Assembly (NCBI RefSeq): GCF_042650605.1
Contig: NZ_JBHSBN010000012.1
Coordinates: 1 to 64,000, forward strand
Direction of reading: 5' to 3'
Length of the DNA: 64,000 bases
Source of the DNA: Micromonospora_J zhanjiangensis
GTDB lineage: Bacteria; Actinomycetota; Actinomycetes; Mycobacteriales; Micromonosporaceae
A program made the position numbers and the translations under genes. The notes under the pieces are model-generated. The model saw only the letters and a program-made list of their open reading frames with translations, was not told the origin of the DNA and did not search any database. This document shows, one piece after another, positions 52,690 through 59,960 of the stretch. Every line of letters starts with the position of its first letter. Position 1 is the first letter of the stretch.

Positions 52690-52740
52690 GGCTCGCGCTG
52701 GACGTGGTCATGGCGTGGACAGCCACGTCCAGCGCGAGCC
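52690..52740. terminator. Perfect 18-bp hairpin between converging genes
   Basis: Bases 52690-52707 (GGCTCGCGCTGGACGTGG) pair perfectly with 52723-52740 around 15 bases. It lies 14 bases beyond the xylB stop and downstream of the GH2 gene, so it can serve both directions. Confidence 0.75.
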
Positions 52741-52754
52741 CGAGGCGGTGCGCG

Positions 52755-54155
52755 TCAGCGGCTCCGGTCCAGCACGGCGTGCTGGGCGGCCGCGTACTGC
52801 TCGCGGATCCGCGGGACCGGGTCGTCCTCGTAGATCGCGGAGGGCTGCGCCGACCAGGCCGGCGGGGTGTCGCCGCCGGTGGTGACCCAGGCGGCCTGCC
52901 GGGCCGCGCCGTCGGCGACGTACTCCCCGGGCGGCGGGACCAGCACCGGCTTGCCGAACAGCGCGGGAGCGATGCGGCGGACCGCCTCGCTCCTGGCCCC
53001 GCCGCCGACCAGGACGATCCGGTTGGCCTGCGCGCCCTGGTCGACCAGCGCGTCCAGGCCGTCGGCCAGCGCGCACAGCATGCCCTCGACGGCGGCCCGG
53101 GCCAGGTGTGCCGGGTCGGACGTCTTCAGGGTCAGCCCGTGGATCGCGCCGGTGGCGTCCGGCCGGTTCGGGGTCCGCTCACCCTCCAGGTACGGCACCA
53201 GGACCAGGCCGTCCGCGCCGGCCGGCGCGGCCAGCGCGAGCCGGGACAACTCGTCGTGCGAGACGCCGAGCAGGGTGGCGGCCGCGTCCAGCACCCGGGC
53301 GGCGTTGAGGGTGACCACGATCGGCAGGAACCGGCCGGTGGTGTCGGCGAATCCGGCCACCGTGCCGCTCGGGTCGACCGGCGCCGTGTCCGACGAGACG
53401 AAGACGGTGCCGGACGTGCCGATCGAGACGATCACGTCGCCGGGCAGCGCGCCGGTCCCGAGGGCGGCGGCCGCGTTGTCCCCGGCTCCCGGGCCGAGTG
53501 GGGCGCCATGGGGCAGGTGCCCGGCGATGCCCGTCGGACCGAGCACCTCGGGCGTTGCCAGGGTCCGGCCGAAACCGAGCTCCAGCAGGTCGGGACGGTA
53601 CTCGTTGGTCCGGGCGGACCAGTAGAGCGTGCCGCTGGCGTCGCTGCGGTCGGTCCTGATGTCCGCGATGTCGGTGGACCCGGACAGTTTCCAGGTCAGC
53701 CAGTCGTGCGGTAGGCAGACCGCGGCGACCCGGGCCGCGTTCTCCGGCTCGTTGCGGGCCAGCCAGCGCAGCTTGGTCAGCGTGAAGCTGGCGACCGGCA
53801 CGATGCCGACCGCTTCCGCCCACTTGTCCCCGCCGCCCAGCTCCCGGGTCAGGTCGGCGGCCGCGCCGGCGCTGCGGGTGTCGTTCCACAGCAGCGCCGG
53901 GCGGACCACGTCACCGTTCTCGTCCAGCACGACCATGCCGTGCTGCTGGCCGGCCACCGAGGCGGCGGCCACGTCGTCGAGACCGCCCGCCTCGTCGATC
54001 GCCTGCCGCAGCGCGGTCCACCAGGCGTCCGGATGCACCTCGGTGCCGTCCGGATGGGCGGCCCGGCCCTGCCGGACCAGCTGCCCGGTCCCGGCGTCCC
54101 GGACGACCACCTTGCACGACTGCGTCGAGCTGTCGATCCCGGCCACCAGTGCCAT
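52755..54155 (-). CDS. xylB: Xylulokinase
   Basis: Predicted 466 residues, FGGY carbohydrate kinase. GIDSSTQSCKVVV is the N-terminal phosphate loop, VAGQQHGMVVLDE is typical for xylulokinases, then GTSGTVFVSSD and VLVGGGARSEAVRRI in the ATP domain. It phosphorylates D-xylulose in the cytosol to xylulose 5-phosphate. Two bases separate it from the xylA stop, so both are one operon that takes up the product of the xylanases nearby. Confidence 0.95.
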   Translation of the reverse strand: MALVAGIDSSTQSCKVVVRDAGTGQLVRQGRAAHPDGTEVHPDAWWTALRQAIDEAGGLDDVAAASVAGQQHGMVVLDENGDVVRPALLWNDTRSAGAAADLTRELGGGDKWAEAVGIVPVASFTLTKLRWLARNEPENAARVAAVCLPHDWLTWKLSGSTDIADIRTDRSDASGTLYWSARTNEYRPDLLELGFGRTLATPEVLGPTGIAGHLPHGAPLGPGAGDNAAAALGTGALPGDVIVSIGTSGTVFVSSDTAPVDPSGTVAGFADTTGRFLPIVVTLNAARVLDAAATLLGVSHDELSRLALAAPAGADGLVLVPYLEGERTPNRPDATGAIHGLTLKTSDPAHLARAAVEGMLCALADGLDALVDQGAQANRIVLVGGGARSEAVRRIAPALFGKPVLVPPPGEYVADGAARQAAWVTTGGDTPPAWSAQPSAIYEDDPVPRIREQYAAAQHAVLDRSR

Positions 54156-54157
54156 GG

Positions 54158-55342
54158 TCAGCGGGCTCCCATCAGGTGCTCGACGGCCAGCTGGTGGAGC
54201 CTGATGAACCCGTAGCCCTGGGCGCCGGCGGCGGTGACGTCGAAGTCCTCGAACGCGTCGCGGTCGGCGAGCAGGTCGGCGTACGACTCGCCCGGCTTCA
54301 GGGTCGGGGTGGACAGGTCGCCGACCCTGGCCGCGGCCAGCGCCTCCTGCACCTCCGGGTCGGCGCGGAAGGCGGCGGCCCGCTCCTTGAGCAGCAGGTA
54401 CGTCCGCATGTTCGCCTTCACCGACTCCCAGGCGCCGTCGACGTTCTCGGTGCGCGACGGCTTGTAGTCGAAGTGGCGCGGACCGTCGTAGGGGCTGACG
54501 CCGTCCAGCCCGTTCTCCAGCAGGTCGACCGTGGAGAACGCGTTGAACAGGTCGCCGTGGCCGAAGACCAGGTCCTGGTCGTACTTCGGGCCGTGCTGGC
54601 CGTTCAGGTCGATGTGGAAGAGCTTGTTGTGCCACAGCGCCTGGGCGATGCCGTGCGTGAAGTTGAGGTTGGACATCTGCTCGTGGCCGACCTCGGGGTT
54701 GATGCCGAACAGCTCGGGCCGCTCCAACTCCTGGGTGAAGGCGATGGCGTGACCGGCGGTGGGGAGCAGGATGTCGCCGCGGGGCTCGTTCGGCTTCGGC
54801 TCGATGGCGAAGCGGAAGCCGTAGCCGCGATCCTCCGAGTACTGCGCGAGCAGGTTGAGGGCCTCGCGGTAGCGGTCGAGGGCGGCCCGGACGTCCTTCG
54901 CCGAGTCGTACTCCGAGCCCTCCCGGCCGCCCCACAGCACCAGGATCTTGGAGCCCAGCTCGGCGCCGAGGTCCATCTGGCGCAGCACCTTGCGCAGCGC
55001 GTAGCGGCGGACGCCCCGGTCGTTGCTGGTGAAACCGCCGTCCTTGAACACCGGGTGGGTGAACAGGTTGGTGGTCACCGACGGGACGATCAGGCCGGTC
55101 TCGTCGAGCGCCTTCTTGAACCTGGCGATGATGCCGTCCCGGGTCGCGGCGTCGGCGCCGAACGGCACCAGGTCGTCGTCGTGGAACCCGACACCGTACG
55201 CCCCGAGCTCGGCGAGCTTGTGCACGGTCTCGATCGGGTCGAGCGCCGGACGGGTGGCCTCACCGAACGGGTCGCGCGCCTCCCAGCCGACGGTCCACAG
55301 ACCGAAGGAGAACTTGTCGTCACGTGTGGGCTGCACAGACAC
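54158..55342 (-). CDS. xylA: Xylose isomerase
   Basis: Predicted 394 residues, the class I (actinobacterial) length. Conserved sites: GVGFHDDDLVPFG with the catalytic His-Asp pair, VLWGGREG, IEPKPNEPRGD, INPEVGHEQM and HIDLNGQHGPKYDQD, which bind the two metals and the sugar. It converts D-xylose to D-xylulose. GTG 55342 follows GGAGG after five bases. Transcription diverges from the ROK regulator across 74 bases. Confidence 0.97.
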   Translation of the reverse strand: MSVQPTRDDKFSFGLWTVGWEARDPFGEATRPALDPIETVHKLAELGAYGVGFHDDDLVPFGADAATRDGIIARFKKALDETGLIVPSVTTNLFTHPVFKDGGFTSNDRGVRRYALRKVLRQMDLGAELGSKILVLWGGREGSEYDSAKDVRAALDRYREALNLLAQYSEDRGYGFRFAIEPKPNEPRGDILLPTAGHAIAFTQELERPELFGINPEVGHEQMSNLNFTHGIAQALWHNKLFHIDLNGQHGPKYDQDLVFGHGDLFNAFSTVDLLENGLDGVSPYDGPRHFDYKPSRTENVDGAWESVKANMRTYLLLKERAAAFRADPEVQEALAAARVGDLSTPTLKPGESYADLLADRDAFEDFDVTAAGAQGYGFIRLHQLAVEHLMGAR

Positions 55343-55416
55343 GGTTACCTCCGGGAAACGCGTTCGATTTGTTTGGCGGTTGAATTATTTGCCGGGGGTG
55401 TGGCATTGTCAAGGCC
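55343..55416. promoter_or_regulatory. xylA-xylR intergenic control region
   Basis: These 74 bases hold both promoters. TTGTTTGGCGG (55369-55379) and TTATTTGCCGG (55385-55395) are direct repeats with 9 of 11 matches, one and a half helical turns apart. They are the likely binding site of the divergently encoded ROK repressor. The AT-rich stretch stands out in this GC-rich DNA. Confidence 0.55.
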
Positions 55417-56547
55417 GTGACGGCTCGACTGACCTCGCCCGCGAGGGCCCCGGTCCGGCAGTCGAGCATGCGTGCCCACAACCTCGCGCTGGTGCTGGAC
55501 ACCGTGGCGACCAGCGCGGATCCGCCGTCCCGCGCCTCGGTCGCGGCCGCCACCGGGCTGACCCGGGCCACCGTCTCGGCGCTGGTCGACGACCTGATCG
55601 CGGGCGGGTTGCTGACCGAGCTGGACCCGCCGCCACGGACCGGAGCCGGGCGCCCGGCCGCCGGCCTGGCGCTCACCTCGGCCGGCCCGGCAGGTCTCGG
55701 CTGCGAGATCAACGTCGACTACCTGGCCGCCTGCGTGGTCGACCTGACCGGCACGGTCCGGCAGCACCTCGTCGAGCACGCCGACCAGCGCCCGGCCGCG
55801 GCGGCCGCCGCGCTCGCCGCGCTGGGCCGGCTGGCCGCCCGGGCCCGGCTCGCCGCCGAGGCCGACGGGCTGGTGATGGCCGGCGCCGCCCTCGCGGTCC
55901 CCGGCCTGGTCTCCGCCGGGACGGTCCTGGACGCGCCCAACCTGGGCTGGCGGGACGTGGACGCGTCGGCGCTGCTGCGCGGCGTGCCCGAACTCGCCGA
56001 CCTGCCGGTCGTCGTCGACAACGAGGCCAATCTCGCCGCTCTCGGCGAGCTGCGGGTGCCGGGCGCCGAACAGACCTTCCTGTACGTCTCCGGCGAGATC
56101 GGCATCGGCGCCGGGCTGGTGATCGACGGCGAGCTCTACCGCGGCGTGCGTGGCTGGAGCGGCGAGATCGGGCACGTGACAATCTACCCGGACGGGCGGC
56201 CTTGCCGCTGCGGCGCGACCGGCTGCCTGGAGCAGTACGCCGGTCAGGAGGCGCTCGCCGCCGGCGAGCCCCGGGCCGCCGCCGCGCTGGGCATCGCGCT
56301 GTCCGCGGCGGTCAACCTGCTGGACGTACCGGTCGTCGTGCTGGGCGGGGCCTACGCGACGTACTTCGATCGGCTGCGCGACGGGATCGAGGCCGAGCTG
56401 CGGCGCCGGGTGCTGACCGCCGGTCTCGCGCCGGTCACGCTGCGCGCCGCGCGGCTGGGCACGAACGCCGCGGTGCGCGGCGCGGCGGACGCGGTGGTAC
56501 GCGAGGTGCGGGACGATCCGGCGGCCTGGCTGCGGCGGGTGGGCTGA
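55417..56547 (+). CDS. xylR: ROK family transcriptional regulator, xylose repressor
   Basis: Predicted 376 residues. An N-terminal winged helix (ASVAAATGLTRATVSALVDDL) is joined to a ROK sugar-kinase-like domain with the zinc motif CRCGATGCLE and GEIGHV. ROK regulators next to xylAB are repressors released by xylose. The start GTG 55417 is supported by the short intergenic space. It probably represses xylAB and possibly the xylanase gene downstream, whose upstream region shares a TTTGGC half-site. Confidence 0.88.
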   Translation: MTARLTSPARAPVRQSSMRAHNLALVLDTVATSADPPSRASVAAATGLTRATVSALVDDLIAGGLLTELDPPPRTGAGRPAAGLALTSAGPAGLGCEINVDYLAACVVDLTGTVRQHLVEHADQRPAAAAAALAALGRLAARARLAAEADGLVMAGAALAVPGLVSAGTVLDAPNLGWRDVDASALLRGVPELADLPVVVDNEANLAALGELRVPGAEQTFLYVSGEIGIGAGLVIDGELYRGVRGWSGEIGHVTIYPDGRPCRCGATGCLEQYAGQEALAAGEPRAAAALGIALSAAVNLLDVPVVVLGGAYATYFDRLRDGIEAELRRRVLTAGLAPVTLRAARLGTNAAVRGAADAVVREVRDDPAAWLRRVG

Positions 56548-56612
56548 GGGCGTACGCGGAAATCGCGGCCCGGGGGAACGGACCCTGACCATCGGAACGG
56601 ATCCGGTTCGGC

Positions 56613-56691
56613 TTCCGGAAAGTTCCGGAAATCATTGCGGCCCAGGCAACGGTTTGGCAACATCGGCCAAACATTCACATACCCCTATGTG
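56613..56691 (+). promoter_or_regulatory. Cluster of dyads upstream of the trimodular xylanase gene
   Basis: Three elements lie within 80 bases: two tandem TTCCGGAA palindromes (56613-56620 and 56623-56630), TTTGGC-N7-GCCAAA (56653-56658 and 56666-56671), and CACATA-CCCC-TATGTG (56676-56681 and 56686-56691). TTGGCA at 56654 may be the -35 box. The TTTGGC arms resemble the xylA-xylR repeats, and GGAA-AG-TTCC recalls the GAAA-N-TTTC boxes known before streptomycete xylanase genes. Which proteins bind is inference. Confidence 0.5.
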
Positions 56692-56743
56692 ATCGCGTGG
56701 CTGCGCTCGCCACATGCCGGACACCAACCCGAAGGAGGCCGGG

Positions 56744-59095
56744 ATGGCAGAGATCCTGCCTGTGCACAATGGCGATACCTGGCGAAAGCGATGGCCTGGT
56801 AAAGCCCTCCTGGCTGGCGCCGTCAGCCTGAGCACCGCGTTGACGGTCCTGGTCATGGTCCCGAACGCCGACGCCGCGGCGACCACGCTGGGTGCCGCCG
56901 CGGCCCAGTCTGGCCGGTACTTCGGTACCGCGATCGCCGCGAGTCGCCTGGGGGATTCGACCTACACCACGATCGCGGCGCGTGAGTTCAACATGGTCAC
57001 CGCCGAGAACGAGATGAAGCCGGACGCGACGGAGCCGAACCAGAACCAGTTCAACTTCTCCGCCGGCGACCGCATCTACGACTGGGCCACCCAGCGGGGC
57101 ATCAAGGTCCGCGGCCACACCCTGGCCTGGCACGCCCAGCAGCCGGGCTGGATGCAGGGGATGTCCGGCAATACCCTGCGCAACGCGATGATCAACCACA
57201 TCAACGGTGTGATGGCCCACTACAAGGGCAAGCTCGCGGCGTGGGACGTGGTGAACGAGGCGTTCAACGAGGACGGCAGCCGCCGCAACTCCAACCTGCA
57301 GGGCACCGGCAACGACTGGATCGAGGTCGCCTTCCGCACCGCCAAGGCAGCCGACCCGGGTGTGAAGCTCTGCTACAACGACTACAACATCGAGAACTGG
57401 TCCTACGCCAAGACCCAGGGCGTGTACCGGATGATCCAGGACTTCAAGTCCCGTGGTGTGCCGATCGACTGCGTCGGGCTGCAGACCCACTTCACCGGCG
57501 GCAGCTCGCTGCCCGGGAACTTCCAGACCACCCTGTCCAGCTTCGCCGCGCTCGGGGTGGACGTGGCGTTGACCGAGGTGGACGTCACGAACTCCTCCAC
57601 CACCCAGTACGCCGGGCTGACCCAGGCGTGCATGAACGTCCAGCGTTGCATCGGGATCACCGTCTGGGGTGTGCGGGACAGCGACTCCTGGCGCTCCAAC
57701 GAAAGCCCCCTACTCTTCGACGGCGGCGGCAACAAGAAGGCCGCGTACACCTCGGTCCTCAACGCCCTGAACGCCGCCGGCCCCGGCCCGACCAGCTCAC
57801 CGACGACCTCACCGACCGGCTCGCCGACGGTGTCGCCGACCGGCAACCCCACGACGCCGCCGCCGAGCGGTGGTGCCGGCCGGATCGTCGGTGTCCAGTC
57901 GGGCCGGTGCATCGACGTACCCAACGCCTCGCAGAACAACGGCACCCGGGTGCAGCTGTACGACTGCAACGGCCAGTCCAACCAGCAGTGGACGTACACG
58001 TCGAGCAAGCAACTGCAGGTGTACGGAACCAAGTGCCTCGACGCGGCCGGCTCCGGCAACAGCGCCGCGATCCAGATCTACGACTGCAACGGCCAGACCA
58101 ACCAGCAGTGGAACATCAACTCCAACGGCACCATCAGCGGCGTGCAGTCCGGCCGCTGCCTGGACGTCTGGGGCACCGGGAACGGACAGCAGGTGCAGAT
58201 CTACGACTGTCACGGACAGACCAACCAGCAGTGGCAGTTCAGCGGCGGTTCGACCACGCCGCCGACGACCGCACCGCCCACCACCACGCCGCCGATTACG
58301 CCGCCGCCCGGCGGCAACCCGTACCAGCGTGGTCCCGATCCTACCGTCGCCAGTGTCGCGGCCACCTACGGACCGTTCGCCACCGCGCAGCTGACCGTGT
58401 CGCCCGGGAACGGCTTCAACGGCGGATTCATCTACTACCCGACCGACACCAGCCAGACCTACGGCGCGGTCGCCATCGTGCCGGGCTACACCGCCAAGTT
58501 CGCCAACGAGGAGGCGTGGATGGGTCCACGACTCGCGTCGTTCGGGTTCGTCGTGATCGGCATCGAGACCAACAGCCTCAACGACTTCGACACCGCCCGC
58601 GGCACCCAACTGCTGGCCGGACTGGACTACCTGGTCAACCAGAGCGCGGTGCGCGACCGGGTCGACCGTAACCGGCTGGCCGTCATCGGCCACTCGATGG
58701 GCGGCGGCGGTGCCCTCTACGCGGCGAGCCAGCGGTCGTCACTGAAGGCCGCGATCGGACTGGCACCGTACAAGCCCTCCGGGGACCTGTCCGGCGACCG
58801 GGTGCCGACCCTGATCGTCGGTGGCCAGAACGACGGCACCGTCACCCCGTCCTACCTGGACGGTCTGTACCCCAGCCTGCCGGCGTCGGTTCCCGGGGCC
58901 TACTTCATGCTCGCCAACGCCGACCATCTCTACTTCACCCGGGCCAACGACATCGAGCTGCGTAGCCAGATCTCGTGGCTGAAGATCTTCGTCGACAACG
59001 ACACCCGCTACTCCCAGTTCATGTGCCCGTCGGTGAAGGACACCACGGGCGTCTCGCGGTCCAGCGTCAGGTGCTCGCTGGTGCCGACCGCCTGA
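56744..59095 (+). CDS. Secreted trimodular enzyme: GH10 xylanase - CBM13 - PETase/cutinase-like polyester hydrolase
   Basis: Predicted 783 residues. Signal peptide to about 45; GH10 barrel about 47-345 with acid/base Glu172 (WDVVNEAF) and nucleophile Glu278 (LTEVDV); Thr/Pro/Ser linker; CBM13 ricin-type trefoil about 377-503 with repeated QXW motifs (NQQW); second Pro/Thr linker; then from 525 a full type of PETase/cutinase fold starting NPYQRGPDPT. Its oxyanion Tyr582 (VPGYTA), Ser651 (GHSMGGGG), Asp697 and His728 have the same Ser-Asp-His spacing (46 and 31) as IsPETase. Tyr676 replaces the usual Trp, and two Cys near the end can form the family disulfide. The enzyme could hydrolyse xylan and its ester or cutin/suberin links together. 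ATG 56744 follows AGGAGG at 56733-56738. Confidence 0.93.
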   Translation: MAEILPVHNGDTWRKRWPGKALLAGAVSLSTALTVLVMVPNADAAATTLGAAAAQSGRYFGTAIAASRLGDSTYTTIAAREFNMVTAENEMKPDATEPNQNQFNFSAGDRIYDWATQRGIKVRGHTLAWHAQQPGWMQGMSGNTLRNAMINHINGVMAHYKGKLAAWDVVNEAFNEDGSRRNSNLQGTGNDWIEVAFRTAKAADPGVKLCYNDYNIENWSYAKTQGVYRMIQDFKSRGVPIDCVGLQTHFTGGSSLPGNFQTTLSSFAALGVDVALTEVDVTNSSTTQYAGLTQACMNVQRCIGITVWGVRDSDSWRSNESPLLFDGGGNKKAAYTSVLNALNAAGPGPTSSPTTSPTGSPTVSPTGNPTTPPPSGGAGRIVGVQSGRCIDVPNASQNNGTRVQLYDCNGQSNQQWTYTSSKQLQVYGTKCLDAAGSGNSAAIQIYDCNGQTNQQWNINSNGTISGVQSGRCLDVWGTGNGQQVQIYDCHGQTNQQWQFSGGSTTPPTTAPPTTTPPITPPPGGNPYQRGPDPTVASVAATYGPFATAQLTVSPGNGFNGGFIYYPTDTSQTYGAVAIVPGYTAKFANEEAWMGPRLASFGFVVIGIETNSLNDFDTARGTQLLAGLDYLVNQSAVRDRVDRNRLAVIGHSMGGGGALYAASQRSSLKAAIGLAPYKPSGDLSGDRVPTLIVGGQNDGTVTPSYLDGLYPSLPASVPGAYFMLANADHLYFTRANDIELRSQISWLKIFVDNDTRYSQFMCPSVKDTTGVSRSSVRCSLVPTA

Positions 59096-59142
59096 GGAGC
59101 GTCCCTGTCGGGTCCGAACCGGATCCGGAACGTAACCCGTGC

Positions 59143-59178
59143 CCGTGGTGTGGCGGCGACGATGCCGCCACACCACGG
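59143..59178 (+). terminator. Perfect 15-bp hairpin after the trimodular enzyme
   Basis: Bases 59143-59157 pair perfectly with 59164-59178 around six bases, 48 bases beyond the stop codon. TCTGTT follows the stem. Confidence 0.75.
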
Positions 59179-59250
59179 TCTGTTCAGTCGGGTGACGTCC
59201 CGCGAGGGGAACCCGCGGGTCGCCGGCCGCTGCAGCGCCGGGCCGGACCG

Positions 59251-59628
59251 TCAGCAGTGCACGCGCACCATGACGGCCAGGTTGTTCTGGTCGAGCGTCC
59301 GCTGCGACCAGGCGGCGACATAGTCCCACCGGCCGTCCTGGTAGTAGACGGTGAAGGGGTTGCCGGAGGCCTTGGCCCACCAGTAATAGTCGCGGATCCC
59401 GTTGTCGCCGCAGTGCTCCACGTTCCAGAACGGGTTGGGCTGGTTCTGGTTCCGCAGTTCCAGGCAGGCGTACCCGTAGTAGCAGCCGTAGTACCAGAAA
59501 TCGGTGTGCGCGGACGACGCCGTGGGTGTCGTGACCGTCGGCGCGGCGTGCGCCGGGCCCGCGGACACCCCGACCAAGGCGGCGGCCAGGGCGACGCTGG
59601 CGAGTGCCTTTCCGAGTCGGCTGGGCAT
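59251..59628 (-). CDS. Small secreted four-cysteine protein
   Basis: Predicted 125 residues: a clear signal peptide (to about 28, AHA), then a mature part of about 95 residues rich in Tyr, Trp and Asn with four Cys (YYGCYYGYAC, VEHCGDN and the final VHC), likely two disulfides. AGGAGGAG precedes the ATG. No catalytic motif or known family was recognised; a small inhibitor, binding protein or antimicrobial is possible. It converges on the trimodular enzyme and shares the space with its terminator. Confidence 0.6.
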   Translation of the reverse strand: MPSRLGKALASVALAAALVGVSAGPAHAAPTVTTPTASSAHTDFWYYGCYYGYACLELRNQNQPNPFWNVEHCGDNGIRDYYWWAKASGNPFTVYYQDGRWDYVAAWSQRTLDQNNLAVMVRVHC

Positions 59629-59694
59629 GTCTGTGTTCTCCTCCTGTTGTGGGCGTGGCGATCGCGATGACGCCCAGGCTAGGGAGGCCCGCTT

Positions 59695-59960
59695 TCAGTT
59701 CCCTTGCACGTCACGGTCAGCGGCACGTGCCGGCCGCGGCGAGGAGGCCCAGCCGTCGCGCCGGGAACGGATCATGGTGAACCGGTCGGCCGGCGTGAGG
59801 CCGCCGGACGCGCCGGCCACCGCGTAGTACGTGACCCGCATCGACGTCCGGCCGCCGGGTTCGGTGCCCGGATCCACCTCGAAGGCGGCGAACCCGTACG
59901 CGTTGTCCCTGTCCCGCACCGCTGCCCACGGCGCGGAGACCCGCTCGGCCGGGCGCAGGG
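59695..59960 (-). pseudogene. C-terminal fragment of a metallophosphoesterase
   Basis: The minus-strand frame reads VSAPWAAVRDRDNAYGFAAF, then VTYYAVAG and DRFTMIRSRRDG, a typical end of secreted metallophosphoesterases (alkaline/purple phosphatase-like). The catalytic domain is absent and the frame runs into the next gene without a proper start (GTG 59919 would give 74 residues). It is best seen as the remnant of a phosphatase gene. Confidence 0.5.
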
